This document shows positions 10,708 through 18,342 of a DNA stretch of 64,000 nucleotides, in pieces. The translations under genes were made by a program, and so were the position numbers. Under the pieces are notes generated by a model. It made no database searches. It was not told the origin of the DNA and worked only from the letters and a program-made list of their open reading frames with translations. The stretch is taken from assembly GCF_021025955.1 (NCBI RefSeq), contig NZ_JAJNCL010000009.1:210068-274067 (forward strand). The letters are read 5' to 3'. The stretch's first letter is position 1. Every line of letters begins with the position of its first letter. This DNA comes from Rhodococcus qingshengii (GTDB taxonomy: Bacteria > Actinomycetota > Actinomycetes > Mycobacteriales > Mycobacteriaceae).

Positions 10708-11062
10708 GCTTCGGTTCTCCTCGCGATTGCATGCCATGCCGGTCCTGCCGCGGGTCCTGAGCAGAATCGCAAGTGGCAGAATACGTTGCACCGAAATCAC
10801 ATTCGGACATCAAGCTACTCAATTCCTTCTCGACGTTCACGATGGCCTTCGCCTCTCACAGTTCCCGTCCAGCCGACGAGTGCTAGATCGTGCCTGCATC
10901 GAGCGGTGACCGCAGTATTCTTGCGCGAGCCCGTACAAAGAGTTCGTGCGCAACGAAATCGAATTCACGACGCACTGCCACCACACAGGTTTCGTTCTGC
11001 TCCGGAGCCCCCGCCAGTACCGCAAAGGCGCGCTTCGTTCGTGTTTTCGTCAGGCGAGTGGT
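10708..11062. other. 355-base gap without a supported gene
   Basis: No convincing gene with a start was found. The minus-strand frame that continues past the TGA at 11063-11065 stays open to a TAG at 10883-10885 (about 59 codons) but has no usable start codon, so it is not called. The promoter of the gene starting at 10707 must be here. Confidence 0.35.
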
Positions 11063-11482
11063 TCAGCCGAGCCATTCGGAGATGGTGGCGTTGTCGATGC
11101 CGCCACCGAAAGAGTGGAACACCAGCAACGCTTGCCCCGACATCACCAGGCGGCCGTCCTCGGCGAGGCCGATATCGAGCATCCCCGCTTGCCCTTGGAC
11201 CTGGCACCACACGAAGTCGGGAACCTGCAACGGCCCCGACGCCGGGTCCGTATCGAGGTCCGCCGGATGAAGGGACACTTCACCGAAGACGTTGTCCTCG
11301 AGCGCTTCCGCGGTCTCACGGTCCACCAACACCAGCGGGCCCGCACCGATCAGTCCGTCGGTAGGTTGCCGCGTGAACACGAAGTGCGCCCTCTCCACGG
11401 TCGGCGGCAAGGTTGCGGTGTCGATAACTGTGCGATCCCCGACAAACCCTGGCTCTTCCGGGACGACGACCCAGTGGTCCAT
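11063..11482 (-). CDS. Unknown 139-residue protein, candidate immunity or accessory factor
   Basis: An acidic 139-residue protein starting MDHWVVVPEEPGFVGDR with no signal peptide or membrane segment. I recognise no family. It starts 60 bases after the 273-residue gene at 11543, in the same direction as the secreted nuclease-like gene at 12390, so it is probably the last gene of that operon. A small acidic protein without a signal next to a toxin-like gene is a typical immunity candidate, but this is inference from position only. The start has an AAGGGGAG ribosome site about 7 bases upstream. Confidence 0.7.
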   Translation of the reverse strand: MDHWVVVPEEPGFVGDRTVIDTATLPPTVERAHFVFTRQPTDGLIGAGPLVLVDRETAEALEDNVFGEVSLHPADLDTDPASGPLQVPDFVWCQVQGQAGMLDIGLAEDGRLVMSGQALLVFHSFGGGIDNATISEWLG

Positions 11483-11542
11483 TGATTTCTCCCCTTGAAG
11501 TGTTGTGGTCGAAGCAAATTCGAGATTCTTGCACTCACATGG

Positions 11543-12364
11543 CTAGCCGTCGCCCAGGTCTTCGAGAACGTCGGCGAACACCGAATCCGGTAACGGGTAG
11601 TGCTCACGCACCGTGGCACGTCGATGCTCGTCGAGCCACCGCAGTGTCCTCTCTCGATCACCGGCAGTAGCCACCTCACGAAACTGTTCCCAGAACATGA
11701 CAAGTGGACCTGCCGGGTCGGCAGCCCGGCTGCGGAGATAGTCGAGTTGGCTGTCGACGACCTCGAGCGGTGACCCGGTGTCGGTGATCACGCGATACGC
11801 CGCCAGAAACCTCCAGCTGGTACTACGCGACTGGTCTCGGACCAGATACTTCTCCTCCAGAAATGCCGAGAAAAGCTCAGCCGGCTTGGTGTCGAATAGT
11901 TGCATTGCTGGGCCCTGAGCCCACTGCGTCACTATTGCCGCAGCGGAGGCGGTGTCGAAGATGTCGATCTGCAGTCGGCGGAACTCCTGGTCCTGAAGCC
12001 TACTGTCGGGAATGTCCTGCCTCAGAGTGATGGCACGAGGAATGAGCGGTTCGAAGAGCCGGACATGGCCGATGGTCAGTTGTTCTCTGTTGGGGATCGG
12101 ATCGATCCCGACGGTGTCGAACCACCACCGAACTGGCGTGTGCAGCAGTTCCGCTCGCAAACCGCTACCGATGATCCTCCAGTTGGGCCCGAGCTTCTGC
12201 ACCGCCGCGCCCAGCACCTTCTCCCACGCAGCGCCTCTTCCTTTCTTCGGAGTCAGATCCGCGATCGCATCTTTCGCCATCTCCCGCAACTGATCCCGGT
12301 CCATTCCCAGGGACTCGAGCACCTCACTGACCGATTTCGAAGGCTTAGGCTTGTCATCGCTCAT
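11543..12364 (-). CDS. Unknown 273-residue cytoplasmic protein downstream of the toxin-like gene
   Basis: A 273-residue soluble protein without signal peptide or membrane helix. The N-terminal part (SVSEVLESLGMDRDQLREMAKDAIADL) is helical and charged, the centre contains RAELLHTPVRWWFDTVGIDPIPN, and the C-terminus is rich in tryptophan and arginine. No family recognised. It starts 25 bases after the end of the 929-residue secreted protein and is followed by a 139-residue gene, so all three are probably one transcript. Possible roles are immunity, chaperone or secretion adaptor; none can be chosen from sequence. Confidence 0.72.
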   Translation of the reverse strand: MSDDKPKPSKSVSEVLESLGMDRDQLREMAKDAIADLTPKKGRGAAWEKVLGAAVQKLGPNWRIIGSGLRAELLHTPVRWWFDTVGIDPIPNREQLTIGHVRLFEPLIPRAITLRQDIPDSRLQDQEFRRLQIDIFDTASAAAIVTQWAQGPAMQLFDTKPAELFSAFLEEKYLVRDQSRSTSWRFLAAYRVITDTGSPLEVVDSQLDYLRSRAADPAGPLVMFWEQFREVATAGDRERTLRWLDEHRRATVREHYPLPDSVFADVLEDLGDG

Positions 12365-12389
12365 CAGTACACATCCTGTCCATCGAACG

Positions 12390-15179
12390 TCATTCGTTGT
12401 CCATCGTTTCAGGGAGAAGATTCTTAATCCAGTTCAACGGAATCTGCAGGAACTGCGCAACTTTTTCTGCCCAGGCCCGGTCAATAGTCGCGTTTCCCGT
12501 CTTGAGATCCCACACCTGAACGATAACCATCGTGGCATCCTCAAACTCGTCGATGATCGTGCGGATGAGTACGACATCAGGTCGGAAGCTTCCCAGCTCA
12601 CCTCGACCCGCGACTTCCGGTCCCCCCTCGATCGGCCTGAACGACACTTCCGGCAACAACACAACTCCAGGAAACAGCTGTCCGACCTGTGGAGAGAGAA
12701 TACTGCGGACGAAACCTTCAAACATCGAATGCGCGAAAATGCCGAGTAGCCACGGGGGTAGGCGTGTCCCGTAAAGGTCAAGTACGGTCCACCATGCCAG
12801 AGACGCCAGATACTGCAATATCGGCTCCACATGGTCAATGACGACCTGGTCCTCAGTAGTTGGCGGCGAATCAGGCGGAATGACTAGCGGTGTCCTCGGT
12901 GTCCGGGCTGGGCCCGGCTCGATAGCCGCTGATGGTGGCACCAGTACGCCGGGGAGCGGCTTATCAGGTGATGTCGTCCCAGGGTTGGGGGTAGAAGGCC
13001 GCTCTGTCGGATCTTTTATGGCACCTGGCTGGGGGATCGTGCTCGGGTCGGGATCGAAGGGGTCGAACTCCGGGGGCCCGGGTTGTTGGGGCGCACCGGG
13101 TGCCTCGGGATCGACCGGAATGTGGCCTGGGTTGACCGGATCGACGGCCGGTTGCTCGCCAGGTTCGGGAGCCGAAGGTTGTTCGGGGTCAACGAATCCA
13201 GGTGTGGTGGCGCCGGGGTCTACTGGTGGTTCGAAACCCGGATCCGACGGTGTTGCCGGATCGCCTGAATCCGGCTCGCTGGAGGGATCTTGCGGCTGGG
13301 TCGGATCGTGATCACCCGGCAGACGCGGTACAGGCCGCGGTGTGGGCCTCCGAGGCGGCGGCTTCGCGGCAGGTCCGGCCGGCCCGGGCCTGGCGTGGCC
13401 GGGAGTGTCCTGCTCATGCGCTGGGGGCAGCTTCACGAACGGAGAAAGGACAGTGCGAAGAAGTGCCTGATCCTGCGGAGAAAGCAGGGCCATAGCCTTC
13501 ACAAGCACTTCGGCGAGATTCACTCCGGCCTCGAGCGCCCATTCCTCGAGGTTTTCCATGCGGCCGAACAGTTCCGAATCCTCCAGACCCACACCTGCAA
13601 GGATCTGCGCGAACAAAGCTGCGATTCCAGCGGTGAGCATGAGCCCGGCTTCGGCTGCACTGAAGATGCCGCCGATGATCGGAATTCCTGCCAATTCCGC
13701 TTGGGGTGTGTCGGTTTCGTTCGGTGTAGCGGGCGCTGGGTCGATGGATGGGGATGTCCCGGCACCTGGTCCGTCCCCGCCGATGTCCTCGGCCGGCGAC
13801 TGCTGCGGGATCTGCTCCGGCACTTGCGCCGGAGCCTGCTCAGGGACTTGTGGTTCGGGCTCGACCGCGGGTGGGACTGGTGGTTGAGTGGGTTTCGGTT
13901 TCTGTACTGGTGAATTGGGGGCCTTATGGCCTTCGACCTGGGGTGTCTCGTTCCAATGTGGACCGTCATCTGAGCGGGTGCCGTCGTCCTCGCCGGATAT
14001 CTTGGTCGGGCGCGCCGGTGCAGGCGATTTCTTGCCGCTCTGTGTGCGATCCTGCGGGTCCGCCAAAATCGGATACAGAACGTTCTCGATACCGGCGGTG
14101 TCGACGACCTGGACGAGCTGTCCGTCCCGGATCTCGTAATGCGTCGGAATGGGTGTGCCGTTGGCGTCGTACGCCCACGGGGCATCGATCGTCGAGACCG
14201 GATTCCCGTCGGCGTCGAAGACGGTGACCGTGCCATCGGGGTTGACGCTCATGCGACCGCCGGGCGGCACCGTCACCGGAATCACGGATTCGTGCGACGA
14301 CGTTTCGTCGTGGATCAGGAAGAAGAACCGGTACCCGTCGGAGATCGGATCGAACACCCGCAACGAGGACTGCCCGCCAGGTGAATACGCCATGAGCGGT
14401 GAAGCGATAGTTCCGACGACCTGCGAGAGCACTGATTCCGGTGTGCGGGGGCTGAACGGTCCCGGCCGCCCGCGCACTCCGATACCAGCAGCGGCGAACG
14501 CCGCAGCGCCGATCAGGGTGAGTTCGAGATACCGGTCACGGCCCGAGTCCTCCCCGGTTGTGGAGACATCTGCTGCCGGGTCCGGAACCGACTGGGCCGG
14601 TGCGATATTCGAATCCGAATCCGCGGGGATCGGTCCGGGACCACGATCGGGAACCGCTGTGGGTGCGGTCGATCCTGGAGGCTGCGGCGTATTCGGTGCA
14701 GGTCCGCCTGTGGTCGACGGAACCGGAACTCCCGCAGGGTTCTCGACACCAGATTGTGTCGGCGAATTCGTTTGCCCCGGTTGCGCCGCACCGGGCACGG
14801 GAACGATGGGGGTGCCGTTATAGGCGGGAAAGTTCGTCGGAGCATTCGCCCCGACATTCGGGCCACCGCCCGGAGCCTGTGCACCGGGAAGCCCAACGGT
14901 GGTCGTGGGTCCAGCGGTTGCGGTAGTGGACGGCGCAGTAAGACACGGGTTGATGTACTCAGGCGGGATCGGTGCACCAGGTGGTAGTGAGGCGATCAGG
15001 TTCAGGTAGATCTGATGATCACGTGCCCGCACCGCCGCGCAATCCTCTTCCGGTGTCGCATGCGCCGGTCCGGCAGTGAGCGCGAGCCCCGCACCGATCA
15101 CGCCGGCGGTCCCGGTCAACAGTGCGCCGGCTGCAAGAAACCCCGCGAACGACCTCTTGAGTCTCGGAGCGGACTTCAA
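12390..15179 (-). CDS. Large secreted multidomain protein with probable PD-(D/E)XK nuclease C-terminus (polymorphic toxin-like)
   Basis: A 929-residue protein with a Sec signal peptide (cleavage near AHA/TPEED, about residue 41-42). In order: a short cysteine-containing segment; a Pro/Thr/Gly-rich stretch (about 80-215); a hydrophobic helix; a beta-rich module (about 290-380) containing VNPDGTVTVFDADGN and ending YPILADP, a module I know from other actinobacterial exported proteins; a second proline-rich stretch; a helical hydrophobic block (about 505-600); a third Pro/Asp-rich linker; and a folded C-terminal domain (about 780-929). That domain has the order Glu844 (PEVSF), Asp868 (RPDVVL), Asp891-x-Lys893 (WDLKTG), fitting a PD-(D/E)XK nuclease. 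The start is a TTG whose TTGA overlaps the stop of the membrane gene upstream. The toxin assignment is inference. Confidence 0.75.
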   Translation of the reverse strand: MKSAPRLKRSFAGFLAAGALLTGTAGVIGAGLALTAGPAHATPEEDCAAVRARDHQIYLNLIASLPPGAPIPPEYINPCLTAPSTTATAGPTTTVGLPGAQAPGGGPNVGANAPTNFPAYNGTPIVPVPGAAQPGQTNSPTQSGVENPAGVPVPSTTGGPAPNTPQPPGSTAPTAVPDRGPGPIPADSDSNIAPAQSVPDPAADVSTTGEDSGRDRYLELTLIGAAAFAAAGIGVRGRPGPFSPRTPESVLSQVVGTIASPLMAYSPGGQSSLRVFDPISDGYRFFFLIHDETSSHESVIPVTVPPGGRMSVNPDGTVTVFDADGNPVSTIDAPWAYDANGTPIPTHYEIRDGQLVQVVDTAGIENVLYPILADPQDRTQSGKKSPAPARPTKISGEDDGTRSDDGPHWNETPQVEGHKAPNSPVQKPKPTQPPVPPAVEPEPQVPEQAPAQVPEQIPQQSPAEDIGGDGPGAGTSPSIDPAPATPNETDTPQAELAGIPIIGGIFSAAEAGLMLTAGIAALFAQILAGVGLEDSELFGRMENLEEWALEAGVNLAEVLVKAMALLSPQDQALLRTVLSPFVKLPPAHEQDTPGHARPGPAGPAAKPPPRRPTPRPVPRLPGDHDPTQPQDPSSEPDSGDPATPSDPGFEPPVDPGATTPGFVDPEQPSAPEPGEQPAVDPVNPGHIPVDPEAPGAPQQPGPPEFDPFDPDPSTIPQPGAIKDPTERPSTPNPGTTSPDKPLPGVLVPPSAAIEPGPARTPRTPLVIPPDSPPTTEDQVVIDHVEPILQYLASLAWWTVLDLYGTRLPPWLLGIFAHSMFEGFVRSILSPQVGQLFPGVVLLPEVSFRPIEGGPEVAGRGELGSFRPDVVLIRTIIDEFEDATMVIVQVWDLKTGNATIDRAWAEKVAQFLQIPLNWIKNLLPETMDNE

Positions 15180-15520
15180 CGTCGATCACCACTGCTGCCC
15201 GACTTCTTCCGCACCGTGGCAATCAATTTGTCTGCGCCCCACCAGAACAGGCGCCCCGCGATCGACATCCACAGAAAGAACGCCAGATACACCAGGATCG
15301 TCCCGTAATCCTCGGCCCAACCCCCGAGTCGCCCGATCACCGCGAACGCTGCAATCAACAATGCGAGCCCGAAAACGGTGGCGATCACCGCCTTCGACGT
15401 TTCGCTCAATTCACTGTTCGGATCCCAGTCGTCATCGCCAGCGTTGCGGTCGCGACCGACAGCAGCTCGTTGATCAGCTATCGGATCAGGCCGAGAATGA
15501 TCAGCACCACGGACAGCCAT
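15176..15520 (-). CDS. Small two-helix membrane protein, first gene of the toxin-like operon
   Basis: A 114-residue protein with a charged N-terminal 40 residues and two membrane helices (VIATVFGLALLIAAFAVIG and TILVYLAFFLWMSIAGRLF), then a basic tail. ATG 15520 is preferred over GTG 15523 because a GGAG lies 8 bases upstream. Its TGA overlaps the TTG start of the 929-residue secreted protein, so the two are translationally coupled. Function unknown; a role in export or membrane anchoring of the partner, or in self-protection, is possible. Confidence 0.7.
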   Translation of the reverse strand: MAVRGADHSRPDPIADQRAAVGRDRNAGDDDWDPNSELSETSKAVIATVFGLALLIAAFAVIGRLGGWAEDYGTILVYLAFFLWMSIAGRLFWWGADKLIATVRKKSGSSGDRR

Positions 15521-15704
15521 CACATGAACTCCAGATAATAAACGAGAACGGCAGCAGGACAGATGAATTCAGAGAGGATCTGAATGCGACAAGATCGAAT
15601 GGCGCGCTAAGTCGATGTCAAGGCGCACAACGAAGTCAGAAAACAGTCAGTTGAGGCGCGGATGTCGAGCAGATATCCCCGCGTGACCGCCCCGGGATCA
15701 GAGG

Positions 15705-16391
15705 TCAGAGCCAGGTGGGATCGGAGTACACGAACAACGTGTTGTCGGACGTCGTCGTCGACACCGAGAGTTGCGCGTACGAGCGGATCGTCACCGGCCC
15801 CATGCACGCATCAACCTTCACGTGCACGTTCTCCGCAGTGATCGACGCCTTCGACGACTCGAGATCCTTCTTCCCCAACGGAATCGTCGTGATGGTTCCC
15901 GGCGCAATCGTCGACTGAATACTCGGATTCACCGACGCATTCACACCCACGTTCGCCGACGGAACACCCGAAATACTCACACCGACAGACGGACCGAGCG
16001 AAAAGCCAAGCCCCAAACCAAGTCCGGAGGAAACATCGATCTGGCAGCCGATCTGCAATCCCTGCTCGACATAACCGGTCTTCACCGCCGAATCGCCCTG
16101 ACCACCGATCGTGCCGGTCACCTTCGCCGACACGAACCCCTCACGGGTGAACGCCGTCGTCGCCAAATTCGGCACCGGATTCGCCGACAGTTTGGTAGCA
16201 GCAAGATCCAACGACCAACCGTCATCGGTGACCGTGCTCGCATACTTGTCTGCCAACGCCGTCGGGGCCGCCGAGGCGGTTCCACCGAAGACGATCCCTG
16301 CTACGACAACGCTTGCAGCACAAACACTTACAGCCTCAACCAAAGACTTCACACAGGGACGTGCTGCGCGATTCGATTGACCGATTCCCAT
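15705..16391 (-). CDS. MspA family porin
   Basis: A 228-residue exported protein with a signal peptide (SVCAASVVVAGIVFGGTASA, cleavage before APTALAD). The mature part contains the MspA signatures: DDGWSLDLAATKLSANPVPNL near the N-terminus, FVSAKVTGTI, the glycine-rich GLGLGLGFSLGPSVGVSIS strand region, and a C-terminal SYAQLSVSTTTSDNTLFVYS. MspA proteins form octameric water-filled channels in the mycolic-acid outer membrane. ATG 16391 was chosen because a GGGAG lies upstream; the longer frame to 16418 lacks one. Presence of this family supports a mycolate-containing host. Confidence 0.92.
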   Translation of the reverse strand: MGIGQSNRAARPCVKSLVEAVSVCAASVVVAGIVFGGTASAAPTALADKYASTVTDDGWSLDLAATKLSANPVPNLATTAFTREGFVSAKVTGTIGGQGDSAVKTGYVEQGLQIGCQIDVSSGLGLGLGFSLGPSVGVSISGVPSANVGVNASVNPSIQSTIAPGTITTIPLGKKDLESSKASITAENVHVKVDACMGPVTIRSYAQLSVSTTTSDNTLFVYSDPTWL

Positions 16392-16735
16392 GGACTGCTC
16401 CCGAGCTTCGAACGGCAACCTGACGGTAACCGATAACTAACTGAACAAGTTACCGGACAGTACCAATCGTCCCGTTTGGCCGCCACACCTCCGAATACCC
16501 CGGAGCCGAAATACCTCGAAACTCCAATAACAGACACATCACGAAAGCAGTCCGACCTGCATAAAGGACCTTTGTCGCACCGTGTCCGACATCACGTTTC
16601 CTGCTTGGCGCACGCGGTACTCCCCCGAGCATTCCCAGCGTTGACGGCTGCGCAGTTCTCCAACAGTCTCTAGACAACGAAGGACTCAGGGGTTTTGACC
16701 GAAAGACACAACTACTAAGACCGAAGGAAGGGGAA
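16392..16735. other. 344-base gap without a supported gene
   Basis: This holds the upstream region of the MspA-like gene. Open frames here are short and unlike protein. No repeat or RNA structure was seen. Confidence 0.4.
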
Positions 16736-16980
16736 TCACGACAGAGGCCGATTAATGTGCATCTGCTCAATCAGCCTTCTCAGCTCCGATTGATCGAATA
16801 CGCCTGTTGGCTCGAGTGCCCTTGCCACGTTGAGGCAGCTACCGATCCCGGACGCGGGCGGGAGCTGTCTCTTGATGTTGACCACGATGGACCTGTACCT
16901 AGTTGGCGCCGACCATTTCAGGTCGTCGACCAGGTAGCCGGTGGAAGCGCTTCGGTCTTCGGCCTGATCACGGGCGGCCG
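16736..16980 (-). pseudogene. Coding-like C-terminal fragment lacking a start codon
   Basis: A minus-strand frame ending at the TGA 16736-16738 reads as convincing protein for about 80 codons: GYLVDDLKWSAPTRYRSIVV in the middle and LRRLIEQMHINRPLS at the end. It opens after a TGA inside the next gene upstream (16981-17211) and has no ATG, GTG or TTG near its beginning. It could be a gene with an unusual start, or the 3' half of a longer gene joined to 16981-17211 by a frameshift. No family recognised. Confidence 0.45.
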
Positions 16981-17211
16981 CTATTTGGTGAGGATCGGTC
17001 GGTCGCCTCTTGAAATGTAATTTGCGAATCGTTCAATTCCTGCTTGTGAGAAGCTTCCTCTGCCTGCGCGTTTGAGTGCGTCTTCAACGAAAGGGAGTGG
17101 TTTCCTGCGGTATGTGCGGTAGATGCTGTCGAGTACTGGTTGCAGTGCCCGGCGTGCGAGGTCTGCTGTTTCCGGGTCTGAACCCCCGAATTTCACGGTC
17201 ACATTCGGCAT
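16981..17211 (-). CDS. Small unknown protein of 76 residues
   Basis: A basic 76-residue protein starting MPNVTVKFGGSDPETADLAR with a helical C-terminal half (FSQAGIERFANYISRG). An AGGGG ribosome site lies 5 bases before the ATG. No signal peptide or membrane helix. The stop (TAG 16981-16983) is directly followed, in a different frame, by coding-like sequence, so the gene may be the front half of a frameshifted longer gene. No family recognised. Confidence 0.55.
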   Translation of the reverse strand: MPNVTVKFGGSDPETADLARRALQPVLDSIYRTYRRKPLPFVEDALKRAGRGSFSQAGIERFANYISRGDRPILTK

Positions 17212-17431
17212 AGATACCCCTGCTGGTCGAGTGTCCGATTCCCTGGCCGGAAGCGTACGTATCGGGATTGCGAATCAGTACAGAAACACCAAAAAGGGGC
17301 GCTAAGTCCCTACTTGCGGTGGATGCGATTCCGTCTTTGGGTTGACGTAAAGGGGCCCGACCGCGGCGTGCGGTCCGGCTTCTGTTCTACGACTGCGGGT
17401 TACGCCCCGAAACCGAGGCTGCGGGTTTCGC

Positions 17432-17924
17432 CTACTTCACGTTGGGTGGCGAATTGCCGATTCTGACGGGTGTTTGCGTCAACGCATAGCGAACTCCCCA
17501 TTTACAACGTCCATGCAGAATGACCCCCGCGACATAGTTGCCGTCTTCGACGAGGTACCCGAATTCTTTGAGGGGATAGCTACCGGCCAGCCGAAGGTGC
17601 CCCGTCCCGTGGTCGACCACCTACAACGGGCGTTCCACGGTTCCGCAGAAGTTCAATGCCTGTGGTGCAAGGCCCCGCGGGGTCGTCGCCCCTGCGACCA
17701 CTGGCGGAACTGTCCACCGCTGTTGCCTCGGTTGGCTTTGTTGACCTTGACGGTGGCGTACTCGAGGTTGCGCTTTCGACCGCGTGGTCGGGGATCTGGA
17801 AGTCGTAGCTGGTCTGCAACCAGCCTGTTCCATCAGCCTCTGCGATGAATGTCCCGATGGGTAGCGCTCGGAGACCCAAGTCAGCGATACCAGATTCCGC
17901 GATCTCATTGCCAACATGCCCCAC
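17432..17924 (-). pseudogene. Decayed gene of unknown function with frameshifts and an internal stop
   Basis: Three minus-strand frames in turn carry protein-like sequence: from ATG 17924 (GTFIAEADGTGWLQTSYDF), then another frame (NLEYATVKVNKANRGNSGG), then a third (GATTPRGLAPQALNFCGTV) that hits a TAG at 17621-17623 and continues in frame (GSYPLKEFGYLVEDGNYVAG) to 17432. This is what an old gene with at least two frameshifts and a nonsense codon looks like. Family unknown. A hairpin with arms ccgaccgc/gcggtcgg-like pairing lies at about 17358-17382. Confidence 0.4.
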
Positions 17925-17934
17925 GACGTTCTAT

Positions 17935-17958
17935 GGTTCATTACATGAGTAATGAACC
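17935..17958. promoter_or_regulatory. Perfect 10-bp inverted repeat, probable operator of the GntR/ABC operon
   Basis: GGTTCATTAC and GTAATGAACC face each other around a 4-base spacer, a perfect dyad. It lies 24 bases before the GTG start of the GntR-type regulator at 17983, where an autoregulatory operator of a YtrA-subfamily regulator would sit. Confidence 0.8.
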
Positions 17959-17982
17959 AGTGAACACCGAGCGCCGATCATC

Positions 17983-18342
17983 GTGATCGACGACGGACGA
18001 CCACTGTTCCAGCAGATCGCCGAGCAGATCGAGAGTTCGATCATCGACGGCTCACTACCCGAAGACGGGCAGGTGCCGTCGACCAACGAACTGGCGGCGT
18101 TCCACCGGATCAATCCGGCCACTGCAGCCAAGGGCCTCAATCAACTCGTTGGCGAGGGGATTCTCTACAAGAAACGCGGAATCGGAATGTTTGTCACTGT
18201 CGGCGCCCGCGATGCACTCAGGTTCAGACGCCGAGAAGCGTTCGCACGCCAGTACATCGAGCCGCTGGTCGCGGAGGCCGACCGCCTCCAGATTTCCCTC
18301 GACGAACTCAAATCCATGCTGGACGACCGGAAGGCGGACTGA
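17983..18342 (+). CDS. GntR family regulator, YtrA subfamily
   Basis: A 119-residue regulator with the short GntR winged helix (PLFQQIAEQIESSIIDGSLP, then VPSTNELAAFHRINPATAAKGL) and a small helical tail instead of a large effector domain, as in YtrA-type repressors that control ABC transporter operons. The GTG start is the first possible one after an in-frame stop at 17953-17955. Its TGA overlaps the ATG of the ABC ATPase (TGATG), and a perfect palindrome lies just upstream, so it most likely represses its own operon. Confidence 0.93.
   Translation: MIDDGRPLFQQIAEQIESSIIDGSLPEDGQVPSTNELAAFHRINPATAAKGLNQLVGEGILYKKRGIGMFVTVGARDALRFRRREAFARQYIEPLVAEADRLQISLDELKSMLDDRKAD

Noticed and set aside
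9806..10909. 367-codon plus-strand frame after the tRNA
   Set aside because: Low-complexity Ser/Arg-rich translation opposite the membrane protein at 10162-10707, which has a good ribosome site and helices.
10883..11062. In-frame continuation after the stop of the 139-residue gene (AFAVLAGAPEQNETCVVAVR)
   Set aside because: Open for about 59 codons past TGA 11063-11065 but weaker codon bias and no start codon; the gene ends normally before it, so readthrough is not claimed.
12838..13311. 157-codon plus-strand frame rich in Gly, Ser and Pro
   Set aside because: Antisense of the proline-rich linkers of the secreted protein; repeats come from the opposite strand.
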